Of a stretch of DNA of 64,000 bases, positions 36,350 to 44,516 are shown in pieces; position 1 is the stretch's first letter, and the number at the start of each line of letters is the position of its first letter. The position numbers were made by a program, and so were the translations under genes. The notes beneath the pieces were generated by a model. That model was given only the letters and a program-made list of their open reading frames with translations. It ran no database searches and had not been told where the DNA came from. The stretch comes from an uncultured Paracoccaceae bacterium. GTDB taxonomy: Bacteria; Pseudomonadota; Alphaproteobacteria; Rhodobacterales; Rhodobacteraceae. Where the stretch lies: contig CAKSTR010000004.1 in assembly GCA_934500835.1 (NCBI GenBank), positions 186,001 through 250,000 of the forward strand, given 5' to 3'.

Positions 36350-37585
36350 TCAGAACCTTTGCGGAGAGAACGGGGTCAGGTCGATTGCGGCAGGCGCGCC
36401 GGTGATCAGGTCGGCGACGATGCGGGCGGTGCCGGGGCTTTGGGTCAGGCCAAGATGGCCGTGGCCGAAGGCGTGGATGACACGGGGCGTCGCGCGGGCG
36501 GGGCCAAGCGCCGGAAGGCTGTCGGGCAGGCTGGGGCGGAAGCCCATCCATTGCACGCCGCCCGCGGGTTTCAGACCGGGCAGGAAGCTTTGGGCCTTTT
36601 TCAGCATCGCTTCCGACCGCCTGAAATTCGGCGGCAGGTCAAGGCCACCCAGTTCCACCGCCCCACCCACCCGGATGCCGGTGGACAGGCGGGTGACGAC
36701 GAAACCATGACCGCCGAACGTGACCTGCGTGCGCAGATCGAAGGCATCCTGCGGCAGCGTGGTGTTGTAGCCGCGCTCGGTCTCCAAGGGGATACGGTCG
36801 CCGACCGAATGCGCGATGCGGTGGGAATGGGCGCCCGCCGCCAGCACCACATGACCGGCGCGGCGTTCGGCGCCGGTGGTCAGCACCTCGACCCCGCCAT
36901 TGACGGCGCGCAGGGCACGCACCTCGGCCCGTTCGATCTGGCCGCCGTTGGCGCGGAAGCGTTCGGCCAGCGCAAGCGTGTAAAGCTTCGGGTCCGAGAT
37001 CGAGAACCAGCCGGGCGTAAAGGTGCCATGGGTGAAGCGGGGCGAGAGACCGGGCTGCAGGGCGGCCATCTCGGCCGCGTCCATATGGCGGAACGCAATG
37101 CCATGGGCTTCGCGCGCGGCCCAGCCGGGCAGACTGGCCTCCAGCTCGGCCTTCGATTCATAGACCTGAAGATTGCCCTTCTTCTCCAGCATCGGCAGGG
37201 TGCCGGTGGCGGTAAGGAACGGCTCCAGTTCGGCCTTCGACAGATCCATCAGCGCGGTCTGGGCGGTGGTCGAGGCCGCCACGCGCGAGGGGGCGCAGGC
37301 GCGCCAGAAGCGGAACATCCAGGGCGCGATCTTCAGCGCATAGGCCGGCGGCACGGACAAGGGGCCAAGCGGGTCCAGCAACCATTTCGGCGCCTTCTTC
37401 AGGATGCCGGGAGAGGCCAGCGGCAGGATGTCGGTAAAGGCGAAAGCCCCGGCATTGCCGGCCGAGGCCCCGGCCGCGGGGCCTTCCCGGTCCAGCACCA
37501 CAACGGAAAGGCCACGGGCCTGCAAGGCCAGCGCGGTGGAAAGGCCCACCACGCCCGCGCCGACAACGATCACTTGGGGTTGCAT
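36350..37585 (-). CDS. FAD-dependent D-amino acid dehydrogenase (probable cis-4-hydroxy-D-proline dehydrogenase)
   Basis: 411-residue DadA-like flavoprotein. The FAD-binding motif VIVVGAGVVGLSTALALQ begins at residue 5, and the C-terminal FAD region is HAFGHGHLGLTQSPGTARIVADLI. Placed 3 bases from the epimerase stop-start boundary, it should oxidise cis-4-hydroxy-D-proline to 4-hydroxy-1-pyrroline-2-carboxylate. The ATG at 37585 is used; the longer frame upstream lies in the ABC ATPase gene. Confidence 0.9.
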   Translation of the reverse strand: MQPQVIVVGAGVVGLSTALALQARGLSVVVLDREGPAAGASAGNAGAFAFTDILPLASPGILKKAPKWLLDPLGPLSVPPAYALKIAPWMFRFWRACAPSRVAASTTAQTALMDLSKAELEPFLTATGTLPMLEKKGNLQVYESKAELEASLPGWAAREAHGIAFRHMDAAEMAALQPGLSPRFTHGTFTPGWFSISDPKLYTLALAERFRANGGQIERAEVRALRAVNGGVEVLTTGAERRAGHVVLAAGAHSHRIAHSVGDRIPLETERGYNTTLPQDAFDLRTQVTFGGHGFVVTRLSTGIRVGGAVELGGLDLPPNFRRSEAMLKKAQSFLPGLKPAGGVQWMGFRPSLPDSLPALGPARATPRVIHAFGHGHLGLTQSPGTARIVADLITGAPAAIDLTPFSPQRF

Positions 37586-37592
37586 CACATGC

Positions 37593-38315
37593 TCAGTGGG
37601 TGGCGGCGAGGAACTTTTGCAGCTCGGGGTCTTTCGGGGCGCCGAACAGCTCTTCGGGCGGGGCGATCTCGGCCATGACGCCCTTGTGGAAGAAGGCCAC
37701 ACGGTCCGAGACTTCGCGCGCGAACTTCATCTCATGCGTCACGCAGATCATGGTCATCCCGTCGGATGCCAGAAGGCGCAAGGTATCCAGCACCTCGCCC
37801 ACCAGCTGCGGGTCCAGCGCCGATGTCACCTCGTCGAACAGCATGTAGTCGGGCGACATCGCCAGCGCGCGGGCAATCGCCATCCGCTGTTGCTGCCCGC
37901 CCGACAGGCGCGAAGGGTAGACGGCCAGCTTGTCGCCCAGGCCCACATGGGTCAGTTGCTTGGTCGCCTCGGCCTCGGCTGCGGCCTTGGTGCGTTTCAA
38001 CACCTTCACCTGCGCCAGCATGACGTTTTCCAGCACCGTCAGATGCGGGAAGGCGTTCCATTGCTGAAAGACGATGCCGATCTTCTGGCGCAGCTTGTTG
38101 ATGTCGGTGGTCTTGGCGTGAACCTCGACCCCGTCGACCAGGATCTTGCCGGAATCGATCGGCTCCAGCCCGTTGATGCAGGTCAGAAGCGTCGATTTCC
38201 CCGATCCGGAGCCACCGATGATGGTCAGCACCTCGCCCTTGCGGACGGTCAGGTTGATGCCCTTCAGAACCTCAAGCGCGCCAAAGGATTTGCGGACATT
38301 CTCGATCTCAATCAT
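37593..38315 (-). CDS. Amino acid ABC transporter ATP-binding protein (GlnQ-like)
   Basis: 240-residue ATPase: Walker A GGSGSGKSTLL near residues 36-46, signature LSGGQQQRMAIARALA near 135-150, Walker B YMLFDEVTSALDP, and the H-loop CVTHEM. The sequence is typical of polar amino acid importers. The start at 38315 (MIEIENVRKSFG) overlaps the upstream permease by 8 bases. It would energise uptake of hydroxyproline or a related imino acid, judging from its neighbours. Confidence 0.93.
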   Translation of the reverse strand: MIEIENVRKSFGALEVLKGINLTVRKGEVLTIIGGSGSGKSTLLTCINGLEPIDSGKILVDGVEVHAKTTDINKLRQKIGIVFQQWNAFPHLTVLENVMLAQVKVLKRTKAAAEAEATKQLTHVGLGDKLAVYPSRLSGGQQQRMAIARALAMSPDYMLFDEVTSALDPQLVGEVLDTLRLLASDGMTMICVTHEMKFAREVSDRVAFFHKGVMAEIAPPEELFGAPKDPELQKFLAATH

Positions 38316-38961
38316 TGGACCACCGTTTTTCCAGATAGCCACCGAAACGCGCGATGGGGAAGGAGATGACGAAGTAGAAGAGGCCGCAGATCATCAGAAG
38401 GAACAGCGGCTCCTGCAGGCGGGTGATCAGGATCTGGGTGGATTTCAACAGCTCCACCACCTGAACGATATAGACAAGGGCCGAGTCCTTCATCACCCCA
38501 AGCGCAAGGCCGATCCAGGACGGCAGCGCCACGCGGGTGGCCAGTGGCAGCACCACGCTGGTCATGTCCTGGCCCCAGGTCATGCCAAGGCTGCGCGAGG
38601 CACGGCGCAGGGTCAGCGGCACCGCCTCGATCCCGCCGCGCACGATCTCGGCGCAATAGGCGGCGGTGTAAAGCGACAGGACGACACAGGCCACGGTCAG
38701 GCCCGACATCTTGATCTTCAGGACCGAGGTCAGGAAGGCATTGGCCAGGACCAGCTGGATCAGCAGCGGGATCGACCGGAAGATGTCCAGAAAGAAGGTC
38801 AGCGGGGCGAACCACCACGGCCCGATCTGATAGCGCAGCACCCCGAAAAGGATGCCGAGGACGGTGCCGAAGAAGACGGCGATTGCGGTGACCATCAGCG
38901 TCATCCCTGCCCCTTTGGCAAGGAAGATCAGGTCATTGGCAGAAAGGGCGGTATCAAACAT
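38308..38961 (-). CDS. Amino acid ABC transporter permease 2
   Basis: 217-residue HisM/GlnP-type permease. About five hydrophobic helices are visible and the EAA loop region is VPLTLRRASRSLGMTWGQ. FFLDIFRSIPLLIQL in the middle is the usual family segment. It pairs with the upstream permease in the membrane. It is 10 bases after the first permease gene and overlaps the ATPase. Confidence 0.92.
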   Translation of the reverse strand: MFDTALSANDLIFLAKGAGMTLMVTAIAVFFGTVLGILFGVLRYQIGPWWFAPLTFFLDIFRSIPLLIQLVLANAFLTSVLKIKMSGLTVACVVLSLYTAAYCAEIVRGGIEAVPLTLRRASRSLGMTWGQDMTSVVLPLATRVALPSWIGLALGVMKDSALVYIVQVVELLKSTQILITRLQEPLFLLMICGLFYFVISFPIARFGGYLEKRWSND

Positions 38962-38971
38962 GCGCGCGCCC

Positions 38972-39637
38972 TCAATACCGGAAGAGCCGGGCTGCGATCA
39001 GCCGGGCCGACAGGGTGATGACCTTGGTGATCACATAGAAGATCACCGCGGCGATGGCGAAAAGCTCGAAGGTGCGGAAGGTCCGCGCATTCAGCTCGGA
39101 CGTGACGCCATAAAGGTCGGTGTTCATGGCAACAACGGCACCAAGCGAGGTCATCAGGATGGCCCAGACCATCTGGTTCGTCATCGGCAGGAAGGAAATC
39201 CGCAGCATCTGCGGCATCACCACATTGCTGAAGGCCTGCGGCGCCGACATGCCAAGGGAACGCGCGGCGCGGGTCTGGGTATCGGGAATGGCTTTCAGCG
39301 CGCCCCGGAAATTCTCGGCCAGATAGCCCGCGTTGTTGAAGGCGATGCCGATCAGCAGCGAGAGATACGGCGACAGGTGGATACCGAAGCCGCCAAGGCC
39401 GAAGTGCGCCATGTAGATCTGGAACAGCGCCGGCGTGTTGCGGGCAATCTCGACCCAGGTCGTGGCCACGCCCGACAGGATGCGGTTGCCTGAAAGCCGG
39501 AACACCGTGAGAAGGATCGCCACCACGACGCCGATCAGCATCGACAGGATCGCGATCTCCATGGTGACCAACGCCCCTTCCAGCATTTGAGGAAGAGAGC
39601 TGAAAGCCTGATTCCAGCGGAAATTATAGTTGAACAT
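38972..39637 (-). CDS. Amino acid ABC transporter permease 1
   Basis: 221-residue permease of the polar amino acid family with TWVEIARNTPALFQIY and the EAA loop KAIPDTQTRAARSLGMSAPQAF. Hydrophobic helices run through the whole sequence. It follows the binding-protein gene after 65 bases. It forms the membrane channel with the second permease. Confidence 0.92.
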   Translation of the reverse strand: MFNYNFRWNQAFSSLPQMLEGALVTMEIAILSMLIGVVVAILLTVFRLSGNRILSGVATTWVEIARNTPALFQIYMAHFGLGGFGIHLSPYLSLLIGIAFNNAGYLAENFRGALKAIPDTQTRAARSLGMSAPQAFSNVVMPQMLRISFLPMTNQMVWAILMTSLGAVVAMNTDLYGVTSELNARTFRTFELFAIAAVIFYVITKVITLSARLIAARLFRY

Positions 39638-39702
39638 GGCCCTGCCCTGGACTTCTGTGATGAAGAAGCGGCGCGGGAATTACCCGCGCCGCAAGGCAGT
39701 GC

Positions 39703-40512
39703 TCAGCGATAGACGCCCGAGATGGTCAGGTCGGCGGGGACACCCTCGCCAACCCATTTCTTGTAAAGCTCGGCATAGCGGCCGGTGCGGACCTGCTGGT
39801 TGATGAACAGGTTCATGTAGTTGATCAGGCCGAACTCTTCGCGCAGGGTGATCAGCGCAACGTAGTCGGGAACCATCGGTGCCTTGTCGGCGATGGCGAT
39901 GCCCGGGAAGTTGCCCGATTTCACGTTGGCCTCGGCCACTTCAACGGTCGAGACGGTGGCGTCCAGCTGGCCCTGGCTCAGCGCAAGGAACACGTCGGCC
40001 TGGTTCTGGTAGGGACGGAACTCGCCCTCGCCCCATTCCTTGACCTTGCCCTCCAGCCAGATCGCCTCATAGGTGCCGGCGGTGGCGCCCACGACCTTGC
40101 CCTTCATGCCTTCCCAGCTGGTGATGCCGGCCTTGTCATTGGCGACAACAGCGTTCTCGAAGGCGTAATAGGGGATCGAGAAGCCGACGGTCTTCGCCCG
40201 CTCCAGCGTGTCCGAGGTCGAGGCCACGGCCACATCGACCGAACCCGACATCAGCGCGGGGATACGCTCGGGGAAAGTGGTTTCCACGACTTCGGCTTTC
40301 ACGCCAAGCGCCGCGGCCAGATCGTTGCAGTAATCGACGTCGAAGCCGATCGGATTGTTGTCGGCATCGCGCGCGCCCATCGGCGGGAAGTCCAGCACGA
40401 CGGCGCAGCGCAGAACGCCGGCGGCAATGATGTCATCCAGCTTGTCGGCCATGACCGGCGAGGCGGTGACCGAGGCGGCCAGAAGGCCGGCGGCAAGGAA
40501 CGAGGTTTTCAT
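39703..40512 (-). CDS. Amino acid ABC transporter substrate-binding protein
   Basis: 269-residue family 3 solute-binding protein. The signal peptide covers residues 1-22 with predicted cleavage after VMA. FDVDYCNDLAAALGVK and VDVAVASTSDTLERAKTVGFSIPYY-type segments (in outline) are typical. It is the first gene of the minus-strand hydroxyproline operon, with a purine-rich GGGAGAA ribosome site. Ligand inferred as hydroxyproline from the catabolic genes behind it. Confidence 0.92.
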   Translation of the reverse strand: MKTSFLAAGLLAASVTASPVMADKLDDIIAAGVLRCAVVLDFPPMGARDADNNPIGFDVDYCNDLAAALGVKAEVVETTFPERIPALMSGSVDVAVASTSDTLERAKTVGFSIPYYAFENAVVANDKAGITSWEGMKGKVVGATAGTYEAIWLEGKVKEWGEGEFRPYQNQADVFLALSQGQLDATVSTVEVAEANVKSGNFPGIAIADKAPMVPDYVALITLREEFGLINYMNLFINQQVRTGRYAELYKKWVGEGVPADLTISGVYR

Positions 40513-40673
40513 TCGGTTCTCCCTGGGTTGGTTGTATTGATTCTATCCCTTTCGGAATATCCGGGGGTCGCGGCTGCAAATCAATCAAAAATACAAAGAT
40601 TATACAGACAGCCCGTCAAGCGCCTTTACAACAGGAAAAAAGGCAAGCCGGAACCTTCATTTCCGCCGATCTT

Positions 40674-40688
40674 CCTTGTCTGACAAGG
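40674..40688. promoter_or_regulatory. Palindrome, candidate GntR operator in the divergent hydroxyproline promoter
   Basis: CCTTGTC-T-GACAAGG is a perfect 7-1-7 palindrome in the 350-base region between the divergent ABC operon and the GntR regulator. Two related sites, TTGTCGACAG (40834-40843) and TTGTCGACAA (41702-41711), lie upstream of the regulator and of the DapA-family gene. GntR/FCD proteins bind such short palindromes. The rest of the region holds A/T-rich promoter-like DNA, including TATAAT on the minus strand at 40599-40604, and no other gene. Confidence 0.6.
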
Positions 40689-40862
40689 ATGATGGACGGG
40701 TCGGGTCGGCTTCGCAAGGGTCTGGCGCTGCGGCGTTGGGGCGCGGGCGCCAGCCTCTATGCGACATGGAATGCCTGATTTCCGCCCTGCGGCCAAAGGC
40801 GATTGAAGCCGCCCCTGCCCCGCAGTATTTTCCTTGTCGACAGTTTGCCGGAGTACCACGCG

Positions 40863-41567
40863 ATGATCGATCCCGCGCCCGAGACCTTTCCCGAACGCAA
40901 GCGCGGATCTGGCGTGCGGCTGGTCTATGACCTGCTGCGCGACGAGATTCTGGATCTGGTCCTGCCTCCCGGCACCCCCATTGACGAGGTCCAGCTGGCC
41001 GAGCGTTTCGGCATGTCACGCACCCCAATCCGCGAGGCGCTGGTGCGGCTCGCGGGTGAAGGGCTGGTCGAGACGCTGCCCAACCGCTCCAGCATGGTCG
41101 CCAATATCGACGTCTTCAACTTGCACACCTTCTTTGATGCCATCACCCTGATGTATCGCGTGACGACCCGCCTGGCGGCGCAGTTCCACCGCCCCGAGGA
41201 TCTGCCGCCGATCCGCGCCCTGCAGGCCGAGTTCGCTGCTTCGGTGGCCCGGCAGGACGCGCTGGCGATGATCGCGACCAACCGCGCCTTCCATGCCGCC
41301 ATCGCCGAGGCCGGCCGCAATCCCTATTACCTGTCGTTCTTCCTGCGGGTGCTGGACGAGGGCCGCCGGCTCCTGCGCCTCTATTACCAGTCCTTCGACG
41401 ACCGTCTGCCGCAGGAATACTCGGACGAGCATGAAGCGATCGTCGCCGCCATCGAGGCCCGCGACATCGACCTGTGCGACCGGCTGGCGCGCGCCCATGC
41501 CGACCAGATCGTGCGCCAGATCCAGAAGGTCTTTGCCCGCGACCAGCGCCAGGACATCGCGCTGTAA
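40863..41567 (+). CDS. GntR family transcriptional regulator (FCD domain) of hydroxyproline genes
   Basis: 234-residue regulator with the helix-turn-helix IDEVQLAERFGMSRTPIREALVRLAGEGLVE around residues 40-70 and an FCD effector domain with ATNRAFHAAIAEAGRNPYY and SDEHEAIVAAIEARD supplying its acidic and His residues. The ATG at 40863 is preceded by GGAG at 40850-40853. It lies between the divergent uptake/catabolic operon and the DapA-family gene, so it is the probable local regulator, likely sensing a hydroxyproline or pyrroline carboxylate. Confidence 0.88.
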   Translation: MIDPAPETFPERKRGSGVRLVYDLLRDEILDLVLPPGTPIDEVQLAERFGMSRTPIREALVRLAGEGLVETLPNRSSMVANIDVFNLHTFFDAITLMYRVTTRLAAQFHRPEDLPPIRALQAEFAASVARQDALAMIATNRAFHAAIAEAGRNPYYLSFFLRVLDEGRRLLRLYYQSFDDRLPQEYSDEHEAIVAAIEARDIDLCDRLARAHADQIVRQIQKVFARDQRQDIAL

Positions 41568-41598
41568 CTCCCGCATCACTTGGGTCCAGGCATCCTGC

Positions 41599-41623
41599 GG
41601 GGCGCGGACGTGGTTTGCGCCCC
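41599..41623 (+). terminator. Hairpin after the GntR gene
   Basis: GGGGCGC (41599-41605) pairs with GCGCCCC (41617-41623) across an 11-base loop, 30 bases after the regulator stop. There is no T run, so factor-independent termination is uncertain. Confidence 0.45.
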
Positions 41624-41701
41624 TGGGTCCTGCACCCGATGGGCGCGTGAGGGATGCCCCGGGCACCGGCCAGAGGGGCTTCATCACACCGACTCGAAAT
41701 C

Positions 41702-41730
41702 TTGTCGACAAATAAAATGCAAGATATAGG
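41702..41730 (+). promoter_or_regulatory. Predicted promoter and overlapping operator of the DapA-family gene
   Basis: TTGTCG (41702-41707) and TATAGG (41725-41730) are separated by 17 bases, a good sigma-70 arrangement. The -35 box overlaps the palindrome TTGTCGACAA (41702-41711), so a repressor bound there would block transcription. The gene's ATG is about 54 bases downstream. Confidence 0.6.
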
Positions 41731-41783
41731 GTGTGACCGAGAGAATCGGGCAGCCCACCTGCCCTGCGCCACAGGAGTTGCCC

Positions 41784-42746
41784 ATGAACACCGAGATTTT
41801 CACCGGCGTGATCCCCGCGCTGATGACCCCCTGCAAAGCCGACCGGACGCCCGACTTCGACGCGCTGGTCCGCAAGGGCAAGGAACTGGTCGCCGCCGGC
41901 ATGTCGGCGGTGGTCTATTGCGGCTCGATGGGGGACTGGCCCCTGATCACCGACGCGCAGCGTATGGAGGGGGTCGAGCGGCTGGTGAACGCCGGGCTTC
42001 AGGTCATCGTCGGCACCGGCGCAGTGAACTCGGCCACTGCCGTCGCCCATGCCGCCCATGCGCAAAAGATCGGCGCCGCCGGGCTGATGGTCATCCCGCG
42101 CGTGCTGTCGCGCGGCAACTCTCCCGCCGCGCAGCGCCACCATTTCAAGGCGATCCTCGCCGCCGCCCCCGACCTGCCGGCGGTGATCTACAACAGCCCC
42201 TACTACGGGTTCGAGACCAAGGCGGATCTGTTCTTCGCCCTGCGGGCGGAACATCCGAACCTTGTCGGCTTCAAGGAATTCGGCGGCGCCAAGGCGATGA
42301 GCTATGCCGCCGAACATATCACCAGCGCCGATGAATCGGTGATCCTGATGGCCGGCGTCGATACGGGCGTCTACCATGGCTATGTGAAATGCGGCGCCAC
42401 CGGCACCATCACCGGCATCGGCAACTGCATCCCGAAAGAGGTGATCCACTTCGTCGCCCTGGCCAAGGCGGCAGCGACCGGCGATCTTGACGCCCGCATC
42501 CGCGCCCGCGAGTTGGGCGAGGCGCTGGAAGTTCTGTCGACCTGGGACGAAGGCTCTGACCTTGTCCTTTACTACAAGCACATGATGGTGCTGCAGGGCG
42601 ATGCCGAATACACGCTGCACTTCAACGAGACCGATGCCCTCTCGCCCAGCCAGAAAGCCTGGGCCGAGACACAGTTCAAGCAGTTCCGCAGCTGGTATGC
42701 CGAGTGGAACAAGCTGCCGGGCGCGGTTCAGAAATACCGCAGTTAA
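41784..42746 (+). CDS. Dihydrodipicolinate synthase family protein, probable pyrroline-4-hydroxy-2-carboxylate deaminase
   Basis: 320-residue TIM-barrel enzyme of the DapA/NanA superfamily. The Schiff-base Lys lies in LVGFKEFGG and the active-site Tyr in VIYNSPYYG; CGSMGDWPLIT takes the place of the usual GTTGE loop. In hydroxyproline breakdown the family member LhpC converts 4-hydroxy-1-pyrroline-2-carboxylate to 2-oxoglutarate semialdehyde. The ATG at 41784 has AGGAG seven to eleven bases upstream. It has its own predicted promoter next to the GntR gene. Confidence 0.88.
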   Translation: MNTEIFTGVIPALMTPCKADRTPDFDALVRKGKELVAAGMSAVVYCGSMGDWPLITDAQRMEGVERLVNAGLQVIVGTGAVNSATAVAHAAHAQKIGAAGLMVIPRVLSRGNSPAAQRHHFKAILAAAPDLPAVIYNSPYYGFETKADLFFALRAEHPNLVGFKEFGGAKAMSYAAEHITSADESVILMAGVDTGVYHGYVKCGATGTITGIGNCIPKEVIHFVALAKAAATGDLDARIRARELGEALEVLSTWDEGSDLVLYYKHMMVLQGDAEYTLHFNETDALSPSQKAWAETQFKQFRSWYAEWNKLPGAVQKYRS

Positions 42747-42758
42747 GCCATCAGGCCG

Positions 42759-42782
42759 GCAGAGGGCAAAGGCGCCCTCTGC
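42759..42782 (+). terminator. Terminator-like hairpin after the DapA-family gene
   Basis: GCAGAGGGC (42759-42767) and GCCCTCTGC (42774-42782) form a perfect 9-base stem with a 6-base loop, 12 bases after the stop. No clear T run follows. It lies between convergent genes and may serve both strands. Confidence 0.6.
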
Positions 42783-42881
42783 TGCCGCCGTTGCCTAGGG
42801 CCGGCATCCGATCTTGATGTGATTTCTTAAGTTTATACTGCATAACGCTGATATTATTCAGCAATGTGGACAATATACGCC

Positions 42882-43934
42882 TCAGAAAGAAGGCGGATCC
42901 TTGGCAGCGGGCAGCGACCGCAGCGTGAAGACCACGCCTTCGGCCGGGAACGTCAGCGACGCCTCGCCACGGAATTCCTGCCGAAGCGCGCCCTCGATCA
43001 GTTCGCGTCCGAAGCCGCTGCTCTGCGGCGGGCTGACGGGCGGGCCGCCCTCTTCGCGCCAGTTGAGCACGAACGCCCCGTCCCTTTGCTGCCACTCGAT
43101 CAGCACGCGGCCCCGGTCATTCGACCAGGCGCCGTATTTCTGCGCGTTTGTCGCCAGTTCCCCAAGCGCCAGCGACAAGGCGAAGACCTGCTCGGCCTCG
43201 ATCGTCACGGCCGGGCCCTGCATCACAAGCCGGCCTTCCGGCAGGCTGCCGGCCAGCGCGTCGGAAATCAGGGTGCTGATGTCCAGCCTGCCGTCGATAT
43301 CCTCAAGAAGGGCGCGCTGCGCCTGATCCAGCTGTCGCAGCCGGTTGATCGAGGCTTCCAGCGCCGCTTCGGCAGAGCGCGAGCGGCGGAAGGTCAGGCG
43401 GATGATGGCGATGGCCTTGGCGTAGGCGTTCTTCACCCGGTGGCGCAGCTCTCCGTTCAGAAGCCGCATCCGCCGTTCGGTCACCACTTCGCCGGTGGTC
43501 TCGATCACCGTATCCATGAAGCCGCAGATCCTGCCGGTCTCATCCGCCACGGGGCTGTAGCAGAACGTGAAAAACCCTTCGTCCCTTTCGCCGTTGCGTT
43601 CCGTTTCCAGGCGAAAGTTCTTGATGAAGGTGGACTGGCCCTGCAGTGCATTTGCAGCCAGAGGACCAATCTCGGTCCAGGCCTCGGCCCAGATCGTGCT
43701 GAAGGGCTGGCCAAGGCAGGGTGCCTTGCGGCCAAGAATCGGCACGAAGGCGTCGTTGTAGATGCTGATCATCTCTTCGCCCCAGCACAGGCATTTGGGG
43801 AAATCCGACCGCAGGATCAGGTCCGCGGCGATCTTCAGGGCCACGGGCCAGCCGTCGCGCGGACCCAGCGGCGTCCGGCTCCAGTCGAAAAGCGCCACCT
43901 GTTCGATCATCGAACGGGCTGGATCGTCCTGCAT
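42882..43934 (-). CDS. HWE/HisKA_2-type sensor histidine kinase with PAS domain
   Basis: 350-residue soluble kinase. A PAS-like sensor domain comes first (FDWSRTPLGPRDGWP at the start, SIYNDAFVPILGRKAP after it). The phospho-acceptor box ELRHRVKNAYAKAIAI lies near residues 165-180 and the ATP-binding domain has LALGELATNAQKYGAWS. This architecture is that of HWE/HisKA_2 kinases, which are abundant in alphaproteobacteria and often act in the general stress response or light sensing. No Cys-containing LOV core (NCRFLQ) is seen. The ATG at 43934 has AAGGAAG upstream. No cognate response regulator lies next to it. Confidence 0.86.
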   Translation of the reverse strand: MQDDPARSMIEQVALFDWSRTPLGPRDGWPVALKIAADLILRSDFPKCLCWGEEMISIYNDAFVPILGRKAPCLGQPFSTIWAEAWTEIGPLAANALQGQSTFIKNFRLETERNGERDEGFFTFCYSPVADETGRICGFMDTVIETTGEVVTERRMRLLNGELRHRVKNAYAKAIAIIRLTFRRSRSAEAALEASINRLRQLDQAQRALLEDIDGRLDISTLISDALAGSLPEGRLVMQGPAVTIEAEQVFALSLALGELATNAQKYGAWSNDRGRVLIEWQQRDGAFVLNWREEGGPPVSPPQSSGFGRELIEGALRQEFRGEASLTFPAEGVVFTLRSLPAAKDPPSF

Positions 43935-44516
43935 AGAATTGATCTTCCTTGAAAACCCCAGATCCCGCCCGGTAATGTGACGATGATATGGCGGGCGCAG
44001 CAAAGCAAGTCCGATGTGGCACGCCGCGCGCGAGCAGACGCGGCACGAAGGCGGCCGTCAGGGACGCGGGCCAACCGCGTCGGGGCGATGGACAGAAGCA
44101 TGATCGTCCTTGCCGCCCGACAGGGACCGTTCCCGGCAAGGGGAAGCAGAGGCGCGCACAACAGGGCCTTGCGCCGGATCTGCGGCTGCCCCACACCTGT
44201 AAACCGCTGGTCCGGCGCCGTGCTGGACCGGGGCAGATCGCGCTGGCATCACATCGCCGGTCTCCAGTGCCAGCGGCGATTTCGGCGCGGCCTCGGTTTG
44301 GGTTGGGGTGCAACTCGTGGGCAAGGCCTGTTTTGACTATGCCGATACCGTGCAGCGCACCGGCTGCGCACGGGCCGACGCTGCGGGGGATCGGCCGGCC
44401 AGCGGCAGATCGATCCTGCCTGTCGGGGCGACCAGCCTTTTTGGCAGGGACCACGCCGCCGCGCTGCGCGACGATGGCGGCGGCGGCATGCAGGCCGTGC
44501 CGGGTGCCCCCCGCCG
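43935..44516. other. Gene-poor stretch without recognised gene
   Basis: About 580 bases between the divergent kinase and DUF6925 genes. Short open frames exist in all directions, but they are Arg/Pro/Ala-rich with no recognisable domain and look like GC-driven noise. Base composition is close to that of the neighbours. I see no RNA gene, repeat or clear promoter in it. Confidence 0.5.

Noticed and set aside
40599..40619. TTGACG and TATAAT on the minus strand upstream of the binding-protein gene as a promoter
   Set aside because: The two boxes are only 9 bases apart, too close for a normal sigma-70 promoter.
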